A stretch of 50,778 nt of DNA. Origin: Candidatus Sulfopaludibacter sp. SbA3 (GTDB lineage Bacteria > Pseudomonadota > Alphaproteobacteria > Caulobacterales > Hyphomonadaceae). Positions 16,535 through 23,975 of this stretch are shown here, piece by piece; the stretch's first letter is position 1; each line of letters starts with the position of its first letter. The notes below the pieces were generated by a model, which saw only the letters and a list, made by a program, of their open reading frames with translations, was not told the DNA's origin and made no database searches. The stretch spans positions 1 to 50,778 of the forward strand of contig CAMDAC010000022.1 of the NCBI GenBank assembly GCA_945888325.1, in the 5' to 3' direction. The translations under genes were made by a program, and so were the position numbers.

Positions 16535-16873
16535 TCAATTCTCGACAGGTTCCGTCAGGAACGCACGGCCTTCCTTGTCCTCGATCTCGACGATCCACAG
16601 GTCGCTGTCGCGGGACTTCGCGCGGCGCACATACTCGTCCACGCTCGCCTCGTCCGGGCCGACGCCCTGGATCTCGAGGTTCAGGAAGACGCGTTCGCCT
16701 TCGAGGTTCGTGGACGGAAGATAGGCGGCGGCGGTGCCGTCGAGGCGGGCGACCTTGATCAGTACGTCGCCGCGGTCATCGTCCCCGTGCTGAACGATAA
16801 AGGCACTGGCGCCGGAGAGCTGCGCCCGCCGGACCAGTGCCTCGATCCATAGTCTGGAAGGTAAGCGGTCCAT
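16535..16873 (-). CDS. DUF1491 family protein
   Basis: This 112-residue protein matches the alphaproteobacterial DUF1491 family: LPSRLWIEALVRRAQL at the N-terminus, FIVQHGDDDRGDVLIKVARL in the middle, and SRDSDLWIVEIEDKEGRAFL near the C-terminus. The length is typical. Its function is unknown; it is cytoplasmic and widely conserved in the class. The ATG at 16873 gives the family N-terminus. Confidence 0.85.
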   Translation of the reverse strand: MDRLPSRLWIEALVRRAQLSGASAFIVQHGDDDRGDVLIKVARLDGTAAAYLPSTNLEGERVFLNLEIQGVGPDEASVDEYVRRAKSRDSDLWIVEIEDKEGRAFLTEPVEN

Positions 16874-16920
16874 CCCGGAGTCTCCCCCGAGACGGACGCC
16901 CGCGTCAAGCGCGATAAAGA

Positions 16921-17244
16921 TCAGCCTTCGGCGGGTGCGCCGCCCATCATGCAGGTCATGCCGGCAGACATCAGCGCGCCCATCACCGCGCCCTGCTTGT
17001 CGGCGGGAAGCTCTTCCATCATCTTTTCGCCTGCCGCGTCATCGGCGGCCATCGCGGCTGCGACGACCTTGAACGTGTCGGCATCGAGGCTGGTCTCGAG
17101 ATTGTCGGCGATGCAGGTGCAATCCTTCTCGGCCTCGCCGCTATCGGTGCACGCCTTGACCATCGCGGCCTTCTCGCCGCCGCCGATGGCGCCGCAACCC
17201 GTAAGTGCCAGTGCGGCCACAGCCGCCAGAATGATATGTTTCAT
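16921..17244 (-). CDS. Small lipoprotein with a Cys-rich core
   Basis: This 107-residue protein starts with a lipoprotein signal ending in the lipobox LTGC, so Cys17 should be lipidated. The mature part contains VKACTDSGEAEKDCTCIADNL and a later MTCMM, giving four further cysteines that could form disulphides in the periplasm. Similar short proteins with a CTCIA-type motif are common in Hyphomonadaceae without known function. It sits alone between DUF1491 and a histidine kinase gene, all on the minus strand. Confidence 0.7.
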   Translation of the reverse strand: MKHIILAAVAALALTGCGAIGGGEKAAMVKACTDSGEAEKDCTCIADNLETSLDADTFKVVAAAMAADDAAGEKMMEELPADKQGAVMGALMSAGMTCMMGGAPAEG

Positions 17245-17327
17245 TGGGAACCCCCTCTCGTATGAACACGAAAGGTGGCACGGTTCGGGGGGGCGGGAAA
17301 CCGAAAATGTCGGTTTTTGGGGGCCGC

Positions 17328-18908
17328 CTACTCCGCCGCTTCTTCCATCGGGGCGATGTCGGCGTGCGAGGCGCGGGGCAGCGTGACCTCGACGCGGGTG
17401 CCCTTGCCGGGCTTTGAGGTGATGCGCAGGCTGCCGCCGTGCAGCTCGGCGAAGCGGCGCACGACCGAGAGGCCGAGGCCGGTGCCGGGCTTCGCGCCCG
17501 TGCCCTGCGCGAAGGGCTCGGTCAGTCGCCCGAGATCGGCAGCGGCGATGCCGGCGCCCCGGTCCGTGACGCTGAGCAGGGCCGCGCCATTGTCGAGGCG
17601 CGTTTCCAGCGTCACCGTTTTTCCGCTGGCGGAGTATTTGATCGCGTTGGAGACGAGGTTCTGCCAGATCTGGCGCACCGCGCGGGCGTCGGCTTCGGCC
17701 CAGACTTCGTCGCTGGATTTCAGTTTCAAGGTGATGCCCAGCCGGTCCGCCTGCCCGGTCAGTTGGCGGATGACGGATTCGGCAGACGCCGTGAGGTCCA
17801 CCGGCTCGGGCTCGAGGCGCGGCTGGCCGGCTTCGGAGCGCGCAAGGTCGAGGATGTCGTCGACCAGCAGCAAGAGGTCCGTGCCGCTCTCGTGGATGAT
17901 CGAAGGATAGTCCGCATACGGTTTGGGCATCGGCCCCATCAGCTCGGCCTGCATCACTTCGGCGTAACCGAGGATGGCGTTCAGCGGTGTCTTCAGGTCA
18001 TGCCCCAGCGAGGCGAAGAAGGCGGTGCGCGATTGCAGCTTGGCTTCAAGGTCCGCCACCGCGCTGGAGGGCAAGGCGGGCGTCTCGTCCAGCGCGTCCA
18101 CCATCAGCAGGTGGCAGCCCTTGGCATGGCGCTCGGCGAGGACGCGCACACGCTGGCCGGAGACAAGTTCGACCGTCACCAGCTTGCGCCCGGTGCGGCC
18201 GGGCGGCGGCAGCGGGAAATCATGATCCGTGAACAGACTGCCGAGCGCCGAGCCCGGCCGCATGGTGACGAGGCCGAACGTGTCGCCCTGCACGCGGCGC
18301 AGGCGGCCCTCGGGGGTCACATCGATCCAGCTGATGCCGGTCATGGCAATCGGCTGCGGGTCGGGCTCGCCCTTCGGCAACTCGGTGGGCGGCGCGGCCG
18401 CAGGCGCTGCGTCGCTGCGTGACACGAGATGCCAGATCTTCAGCGCCGCCAGCACGAGCCCCGCAAACGCAAACGGCGCGGCCAGTTCCAAGGCCCCGCG
18501 CGGCGGCGGCGGAATCCAGCCGGCGGGCGTGGCAATGAATACCGCGAACAGCGCGAGCGCGGCAAAGGTGCCCGCCTCCGCTGCCATCCGCGGCGCGCCG
18601 GCCAGCAAGGCGGCCAGCGGCGCCGCCACCAGCAGCACGATCAGCGGCGAGGCGCCGCCCCCTGTCAGCACGACGGCAATCAGTGCACAGACCAGCCAGG
18701 CGATCACCACGAGTCCGCGGCGCAGTGTGTCGCCCGCGCCGGCCACGGCAAAGCCGGTGAGGCCCGGAATGAGAGTCAAAATCATTGCTACGATGAGGCT
18801 CGCCAGAGGCGCGCCGCCGATGCCACCGGACACGGCCGCCGTCAGCCCCAGCGCGATCCACGCGAGGTGAACGAATTGTAACCGCTTCTGCGCCGTTTCG
18901 GGGGCCAA
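17328..18908 (-). CDS. DivJ/PleC-type sensor histidine kinase
   Basis: This 526-residue membrane kinase has about five or six hydrophobic segments in residues 14-162, a divergent PAS-like region (about 190-275), then the H-box FFASLGHDLKTPLNAILGY with His303. The following PYADYPSIIHESGTDLL and LDLARSEAG are close to the DivJ/PleC cell-cycle kinases. The ATPase domain has the N box (IWQNLVSNAIKY, Asn417/Asn421), DRGAGI and GTGLGLSVV. The only upstream start is a TTG at 18908; an in-frame stop lies two codons earlier. No response regulator adjoins it, as for orphan kinases that act on DivK/PleD-like partners. Partner identity is inference. Confidence 0.85.
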   Translation of the reverse strand: MAPETAQKRLQFVHLAWIALGLTAAVSGGIGGAPLASLIVAMILTLIPGLTGFAVAGAGDTLRRGLVVIAWLVCALIAVVLTGGGASPLIVLLVAAPLAALLAGAPRMAAEAGTFAALALFAVFIATPAGWIPPPPRGALELAAPFAFAGLVLAALKIWHLVSRSDAAPAAAPPTELPKGEPDPQPIAMTGISWIDVTPEGRLRRVQGDTFGLVTMRPGSALGSLFTDHDFPLPPPGRTGRKLVTVELVSGQRVRVLAERHAKGCHLLMVDALDETPALPSSAVADLEAKLQSRTAFFASLGHDLKTPLNAILGYAEVMQAELMGPMPKPYADYPSIIHESGTDLLLLVDDILDLARSEAGQPRLEPEPVDLTASAESVIRQLTGQADRLGITLKLKSSDEVWAEADARAVRQIWQNLVSNAIKYSASGKTVTLETRLDNGAALLSVTDRGAGIAAADLGRLTEPFAQGTGAKPGTGLGLSVVRRFAELHGGSLRITSKPGKGTRVEVTLPRASHADIAPMEEAAE

Positions 18909-18994
18909 CTCTTAACACCCCATAGAGAATTGTTAGGCATTCTTGCCGGATCAGGTGCCCGGTCTGCTGTATTTGTAATGCGCAAATCACACAA

Positions 18995-19012
18995 GGCATG
19001 GTTCCCCATGCC
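18995..19012. repeat. Perfect 7-bp hairpin in the divergent promoter region
   Basis: GGCATGG and CCATGCC pair around TTCC, 47 bases upstream of the secreted-protein gene and 86 bases from the kinase start. It could be an operator or a 5' leader hairpin. No regulator is recognised. Confidence 0.4.
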
Positions 19013-19059
19013 GGGAAGTTCGGGCATCACTAATCGCGTGACGCGTGAGGGAGTTTAGA

Positions 19060-20025
19060 ATGAAGACCTCTGGGGTGATCGCTGCACTGGTTTGCGGCTT
19101 CGGACTTTCAGCTGGCGCGTCGGCACAGAAAGCCGATCCGATCTCGGAAAGCGCTGCCGTTTACATGACCTACCAGTCGGACGCCGAAGACGTGGCGGCC
19201 AAGCCGTTCAAGGATGCGGGCGATATCGATTCCGCCCTCAACACGCTGGGCGCCTACAATGCTGACCAGCTGACACGCGGCTGGATGGCGTATTCGGCGC
19301 TGGTTGCGTCGCAGGATCCTGAATTCAGCGCCACCGTGCGCGACATCGAGGCCTTCTATGGCCGTGAGCCGGTGATGAAGAGCTTCGCCGCCGGCAACAA
19401 TTACGCCCGCTCGCTCGCAGGCGGCGACAATGCCGTCGGCGGCGCCATAGCGGTCACCGATTCGGACCTTCCGAAAATCTACTCCTCCGCGGCGATCGTG
19501 AAGGAACAGGGCTATTCGCTGCAAGGCTATGGCTGGGCGAAATCGCGTATCCGCAATGGCGGCCAGCGCGCCGAGGTCGTGAAGGTCCTGCAGGGCAAGG
19601 GCAAACCGGCTGACAACCTGATCGTCACCGCCCTCACCAGCGCCACGCCGCTCTCGGGCGACACCAAGGCCGGCATCATTACCGCTGCCGCCACGACGGA
19701 AGACGTCGCCGGCGCCGTGCGCCTGCCCGCCTTCCTCACCAGCGGCTTCACAGGCAAGCGCGAGAAAGTCGCCTTCGGCAAGGAAGCCGTCGCCAATCAG
19801 ATCGCCTCGCTCGCCGCCATGCGCGTCATCGGCGCCGGCTCGGTCGACCAGGCCCGCCTTGCCAAGGTCATGATGGAACCGGCGGTTCAGAGCTGCCTCA
19901 AGATGCAGAACCTTCAGCTGCAGGGCTGCGTCGCGGGCGTCGGCCAGGAATTCGAGCTGCCGCACTGCATCAGCCAGCACACCCTGACGGAAGTCGCTGA
20001 CTGTCTCGGCACCGTCTACAAATAG
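19060..20025 (+). CDS. Secreted/periplasmic protein of unknown function
   Basis: This 321-residue protein has a clear signal peptide (MKTSGVIAALVCGFGLSAGASAQ) and no recognised domain. It is mostly helical and alanine-rich. The C-terminal part has four cysteines in a regular spread (VQSCLKMQNLQLQGCVAG, then LPHCISQHTLTEVADCLG), suggesting two disulphides. The frame opens at 19045, but the ATG at 19060 has a GAGGGAG ribosome site and starts the signal peptide directly. It is monocistronic, divergent from the DivJ-like kinase, and ends in a strong terminator. The function is unknown. Confidence 0.75.
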   Translation: MKTSGVIAALVCGFGLSAGASAQKADPISESAAVYMTYQSDAEDVAAKPFKDAGDIDSALNTLGAYNADQLTRGWMAYSALVASQDPEFSATVRDIEAFYGREPVMKSFAAGNNYARSLAGGDNAVGGAIAVTDSDLPKIYSSAAIVKEQGYSLQGYGWAKSRIRNGGQRAEVVKVLQGKGKPADNLIVTALTSATPLSGDTKAGIITAAATTEDVAGAVRLPAFLTSGFTGKREKVAFGKEAVANQIASLAAMRVIGAGSVDQARLAKVMMEPAVQSCLKMQNLQLQGCVAGVGQEFELPHCISQHTLTEVADCLGTVYK

Positions 20026-20056
20026 TCCACACGCTCCAGACTCACTCTGCAACTCG

Positions 20057-20093
20057 AACCCCGGCAGGCACTGGCCCGCCGGGGTTTTCTTTT
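20057..20093 (+). terminator. Rho-independent terminator
   Basis: AACCCCGGC (20057-20065) pairs with GCCGGGGTT (20078-20086) and is followed by TTCTTTT. It lies 32 bases after the stop of the secreted-protein gene. Confidence 0.88.
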
Positions 20094-20114
20094 GGGGTTT
20101 TACAACTCATATGG

Positions 20115-20540
20115 ATGGCGATGAGCATCGAGACCAAAGCGGCAGACATAAGGGAAGAATTCGCCTGGCTTGAGGATTGGGAGGCGCGCTACGCGCACCT
20201 GATCGATCTCGGCAAGGCGAACCCGCCGCTGGCGCCCCACGAGCGCAGCGAAGACACGCGGGTGCGCGGCTGCGCCTCGCAGGTCTGGATGGTGACCGAT
20301 GTGGCGGACGGAAAGCTGGGCGTGCGCGCCGAGTCCGATGCCATCATCGTGTCCGGCCTGATCGCGCTGCTGATGCGCCTCTATTCCGGCGAACCGGTGG
20401 GCGACATCCTGAAGTTCGACGTGAAGGCCCTGCTCGACGAGATCGGCGTGACCGGGGCCCTCACTGCGCAGCGCTCCAACGGGCTTGCCTCAATGCTGGC
20501 GCGCATCCGCACCGACGCGCAGGCCGCCGCAAGCGTTTAG
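20115..20540 (+). CDS. sufE: SufE-family cysteine desulfuration protein
   Basis: This 141-residue protein has the SufE/CsdE fold sequence. The sulfur-accepting Cys53 is in VRGCASQVW, followed by ESDAIIVSGLIALLMRLYSG, and the C-terminal helix has LTAQRSNGLASMLARI. SufE takes persulfide sulfur from the desulfurase SufS and hands it to the Fe-S scaffold. No suf operon adjoins it here, which is common for alphaproteobacterial sufE. The ATG at 20115 lies just after a terminator, so the gene has its own promoter in the T-rich stretch at 20087-20110. Confidence 0.93.
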   Translation: MAMSIETKAADIREEFAWLEDWEARYAHLIDLGKANPPLAPHERSEDTRVRGCASQVWMVTDVADGKLGVRAESDAIIVSGLIALLMRLYSGEPVGDILKFDVKALLDEIGVTGALTAQRSNGLASMLARIRTDAQAAASV

Positions 20541-20604
20541 ATCAGCCCACGGACACCCGTCCCGGCTCAGGCCCGGCCTCGCCGTTCCGGGTTCCCGCTC
20601 TCAC

Positions 20605-21093
20605 TCAGGCCGCAAAGCGCGGCGACGTCTCGGGTGCATCGTCAGCCGGCAGCAGTGCGCGGCGGCTCAGGATCAGTTCGTCGTGGCAGATAACCATTGT
20701 CAGGTCGCCGAGATCGTCGGCGACCGGGAGGCGGAGCCAGGCGTGCAGGCGTCCGCCGGTTTCGATGACGCCGCCGACCGGCAGGCCGCGCTCGACCGCC
20801 GAAGTCAGGCCGAGGGCGTAGCACTCACCATGCGCGCCGGCGATTTCGGCGACGCGGCGGCCGCGCACGTCCATGCCGAAAATATCGCGCAGGCGGGAGC
20901 CGGCGATACGGAAGCGGCCTTCGCCCTCTTCGTTGACTTCGACGACCGACAGGCAGGCGAGCGTGGAGCGCACGATGCCCGGATCGATGGCGTCGCGCGG
21001 GACAAGGCCGTCAGATGTCCGGCACGCATACCAATGGGCGATCAGGAGGCGCTGGGCCTCGGTCACGCCCGAGAAATTCGGCTTGCTGAACAT
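20605..21093 (-). CDS. PAS-domain protein (PAS_5 type)
   Basis: This protein of about 162 residues is a stand-alone PAS-like sensor domain of the type common in alphaproteobacteria: LLIAHWYACRTSDGLVPRDAIDP, RFRIAGSRLRDIFGMDVRGR and WLRLPVADDLGDL. These small proteins bind unknown ligands and lack an output domain. The frame is open to a GTG at 21129, but the ATG at 21093 is preceded by GGGGGTGG at good spacing. It lies 142 bases downstream of mucR on the same strand. Convergent with sufE. Confidence 0.75.
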   Translation of the reverse strand: MFSKPNFSGVTEAQRLLIAHWYACRTSDGLVPRDAIDPGIVRSTLACLSVVEVNEEGEGRFRIAGSRLRDIFGMDVRGRRVAEIAGAHGECYALGLTSAVERGLPVGGVIETGGRLHAWLRLPVADDLGDLTMVICHDELILSRRALLPADDAPETSPRFAA

Positions 21094-21235
21094 GTTGTCG
21101 CCACCCCCGTGGTGATTCGGAAGATTCACCTATTGCGCGAGTGGACTCGCCGATCAAGAGTCTTCGAAGGGATTTATTAACACTGGTGTACGGAATATTT
21201 CATTCCGGATACGGAACAAACCTGCTTTTACTGGG

Positions 21236-21655
21236 TTATCCTTGGGGAGTGTTGCGCCCAAGACCCATCTTCTTTGCAAGTTTTGATCGTTTCTCTGAGT
21301 AACCTGGCGCCACCATCGGGTAATCTGCAGGCAGACCCCACTTGGCTCGGTACTCTTCCGGCGACAGGCCGTACTTCGATCTGAGATGGCGTTTCAGGGA
21401 TTTGAACTTCAGCCCGTCTTCCAGGCAGATCAGGTAATCCTTGTAGATCGACTTCTTGACCGGCACGGCGGGCCGGGGCGCTTCCGGAGCGGCCGCCGCA
21501 GGCCGTGACAGGTCCATCAGGGCCGCGTGGACACTGCGGATCAGGTCCGGCAGCTCATTGGTCTGCAGGGTGTTGTTGCGGACATAGGCCGAGACAATCC
21601 CCGTCGCAAACGCGACATTGCTACCGCCCAGGGCGCCTGGTTCACCTTCAAACAT
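21236..21655 (-). CDS. mucR: MucR/Ros-family transcriptional regulator
   Basis: This 139-residue protein has the MucR architecture: an N-terminal oligomerisation region (ATGIVSAYVRNNTLQTNELPDLI), a linker, then the DNA-binding domain with DYLICLEDGLKFKSLKRHLR and EEYRAKWGLPADYPMVAPGY. MucR proteins bind AT-rich DNA as silencers controlling exopolysaccharide, motility and cell-cycle genes. Cys77, Asp80 and His90 are present, but the second zinc-finger His is replaced (HLRSKY), so zinc binding may be incomplete, as in some Mesorhizobium homologues. The ATG at 21655 has GGGAGG 9 bases upstream and is preferred over a GTG at 21661. Confidence 0.92.
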   Translation of the reverse strand: MFEGEPGALGGSNVAFATGIVSAYVRNNTLQTNELPDLIRSVHAALMDLSRPAAAAPEAPRPAVPVKKSIYKDYLICLEDGLKFKSLKRHLRSKYGLSPEEYRAKWGLPADYPMVAPGYSEKRSKLAKKMGLGRNTPQG

Positions 21656-21789
21656 CAACACTCGCCTCCCAGCAAGGGCCCGCTGCGAACCGCCGGAACC
21701 AGAGGAACCGGACGGGCCAGAGCAGGCCGTTTACCGGGTTTCAGGCTCCAATATGGCGTAATTTTGTCACCCCGCCGCCGCAGGCTTTT

Positions 21790-23535
21790 TCAGCTTGTCA
21801 GAAAGCTCACCAGCAGGACAAGCGCGAGAATTACCGCCGTCCAGAGGGTCATGCCGCCCGAAAACAGGTTGCGGGAGAGCATGCCCCGGGGGCTGAACGT
21901 GGCGACCATGTTGTCGTAGGCCCGGCTGGAAAGGCGGCCGGCAATCGCGGCAATGGCCGGGCCGACCTTGGACCAGATGGTATCCATCCAGCGCACCGCC
22001 CCATAGCCGACCTTGCGGTAGAGCCAGTCGGTATCGAGGATGACGCCGGGCTTCTCCGGCGGATAGAGGCCGAGGCGCTGCAACAGGATGAAGGCGAACA
22101 CGGCGAGCGCCAGCAGCTGCAGCTGAGCCAGGATATGGCCGAGGGTGAACGGCTGATAGCTGGCGGCCTCAACCGGGTATGGCAGCAGACTGTAGAGCCA
22201 TTCATAGCCGAAGCTCGGCAAGAAAGCCGGCAAGCCGATGGCGATGCAGAGGAAGGACGCCATGCCCATCGCGAGGAGCATGTTGAAAGGCGCTTCCTTG
22301 ACGCGCTTGCCGCTGTCGTGGCCGAAGAAGGCGAAGTACGGGATCTTGATGCCGGAGTGTTCGAGCACACCAGCCGAGGCGAACATCAGCATCAGCCAGA
22401 CGACGACCATACCCGTAGAGGCAACCGCTGAGAGGATCATCGACTTGGTGACGAAGGCCGAGAAGAGCGGCATCGCCGAGATCGAGATGGCGCCGACAAG
22501 GCAGAACAGCGTGGTCCACGGCATCGAGCGGTAGAGACCGCCGAGTTCGTTGGCCTTGGTGGTCCCGGTCCGATAGAGGACTGCGCCCATCGACATGAAC
22601 AGGAGGCCCTTGAACAGGATGTCGGCAAAGGCATGGGCCACCGCGCCATTGAGCGCGAGCGGCGTGCCGACGCCGATGGCGCAGATCATGAAGCCGACCT
22701 GGTTGTTGGTCGAATAGGCCAGAACGCGGCGCAGGTCGTTCTCGATGACGGCGAAGAAGACCGGGAAGACGGTCATGATCGCGCCGATCCAGATAAGCTC
22801 ATCCTGGCCAGGGAACATGCGCGCGAAGGCGTAGACCGCGAGCTTGGTCGTGAAGGCGGAGAGGACCACCGCGCCGACGACAGACGCCTTCGGATAGGAG
22901 TCTTGCAGCCAGTTGTGCAGGAACGGGAACGCCGCCTTGATACCGAAAGCAATGAAGATGATCAGCGCGCCCGGTTCGTTCAGACTGGTGAAGGCGGTGA
23001 GCGAGAGGCTGCCGGTATGGTGCCAGACATAGGCGATGCCATCGAGCAGCAGGACGCCGGAGAGGATCTGGACGCCGAGATAGCGCAACGATGCGAAGTA
23101 GGACGCGCGCGTGCCGGCGCGCAGAATGAGGAAGACCGAGGTGATCGCGGTGATTTCCCAGAAGATGAAGAGCGTCATCAGGTCACCGGCGAAGGTGGCC
23201 GCGATGGCGGCGCCGGCATAGGCGGTGGCCATGCCGTCCTGCATCCGGTTGTCCGTATGCAGAGCGTAGATGGCGTTGAGCAGCGCGGCGATCAGGAAGG
23301 CGAGGCCGAACAGGAAGTTCAGGCTATCGACCCGGTAGAAGGAGAGCTCGAGGCCGAGCGCGTTATAGGTGAGGTGGTCGACACCGTGCTGCGTGGTGGC
23401 CAGCAGCAGGATGCCGAGGATCGGCGCGATAATGGTCATGGCCTGGCGCACGGTGCGCTGCTTGATGAACATCGCGGCGACGCCGGCGATGATCAGGAGC
23501 CATCCGGGGTTCAGGTCGGTCAGGAAGGTGGGCAT
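21790..23535 (-). CDS. Proton-conducting antiporter subunit, third MrpD-like copy (D3)
   Basis: This 581-residue polytopic protein of the NuoL/M/N-MrpA/D superfamily is last in the ten-gene antiporter operon. The channel residues are seen as Glu127 in DLMTLFIFWE and Lys200 in IAFGIKAAFPFLHNWL; a further Lys in SAFTTKLAVYAFARMF fits the central axis. It is longer than the other two copies because of a C-terminal extension (about 500-581) with a lateral-helix-like stretch and a final transmembrane helix, reminiscent of NuoL. It overlaps the stop of the 146-residue gene by 1 base. It may replace the MrpA N-terminal half, which the operon otherwise lacks. Confidence 0.88.
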   Translation of the reverse strand: MPTFLTDLNPGWLLIIAGVAAMFIKQRTVRQAMTIIAPILGILLLATTQHGVDHLTYNALGLELSFYRVDSLNFLFGLAFLIAALLNAIYALHTDNRMQDGMATAYAGAAIAATFAGDLMTLFIFWEITAITSVFLILRAGTRASYFASLRYLGVQILSGVLLLDGIAYVWHHTGSLSLTAFTSLNEPGALIIFIAFGIKAAFPFLHNWLQDSYPKASVVGAVVLSAFTTKLAVYAFARMFPGQDELIWIGAIMTVFPVFFAVIENDLRRVLAYSTNNQVGFMICAIGVGTPLALNGAVAHAFADILFKGLLFMSMGAVLYRTGTTKANELGGLYRSMPWTTLFCLVGAISISAMPLFSAFVTKSMILSAVASTGMVVVWLMLMFASAGVLEHSGIKIPYFAFFGHDSGKRVKEAPFNMLLAMGMASFLCIAIGLPAFLPSFGYEWLYSLLPYPVEAASYQPFTLGHILAQLQLLALAVFAFILLQRLGLYPPEKPGVILDTDWLYRKVGYGAVRWMDTIWSKVGPAIAAIAGRLSSRAYDNMVATFSPRGMLSRNLFSGGMTLWTAVILALVLLVSFLTS

Positions 23536-23975
23536 CAGTGGTGCCCCCCGTGCGTGCCGTTCGGGCCGTGCAGCGGCTTGCCTTCAAGATCGGGATCAAT
23601 GTCGTCCGGCGGCCCGCCGGCATCGCCGTAATAGTTCTCGTCGCGGCGCAGCAGCCGGCCGAGCGGCCAGCCCATCAGCACGACGAAGGAGAAGGAGATG
23701 AACCCCCAGAGGCCGAAGAAGCCGATGGATTCGGCAAAATGCAGGTATTCGTGCCGGTCGATCACGAGATCGGCAAGCACGAGAATGATCGACAGGATGG
23801 CGAGCGTCCAGAACAGGATGGCGCCGATATTCTTGGCTTCGGTCCAGCCGAACAAGACTTTCGACATCGGGTGGATGCCTTCGTCATTGGTGCGGCTCAT
23901 CGCGTTCACGGTTTCCGCAGCGCGCTTGACGAAGCGGCCGGAGGTGTCGCGGCCGGGAGGCGTTTCGTCGGTCAT
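23535..23975 (-). CDS. Unclassified two-helix membrane subunit of the antiporter operon
   Basis: This 146-residue protein lies between two large antiporter subunits and overlaps both (4 bases upstream, 1 base downstream), so it is very likely made in stoichiometry with the complex. It has a hydrophilic N-terminus (1-45), two transmembrane helices (about 48-72 and 83-105), and an acidic, Gly/Pro/His-rich tail ending THGGHH. No Pfam-type family was recognised. Standard Mrp and Mbh operons have no such gene. It could be an accessory assembly factor or peripheral helix subunit; this is inferred from position only. Confidence 0.75.
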   Translation of the reverse strand: MTDETPPGRDTSGRFVKRAAETVNAMSRTNDEGIHPMSKVLFGWTEAKNIGAILFWTLAILSIILVLADLVIDRHEYLHFAESIGFFGLWGFISFSFVVLMGWPLGRLLRRDENYYGDAGGPPDDIDPDLEGKPLHGPNGTHGGHH

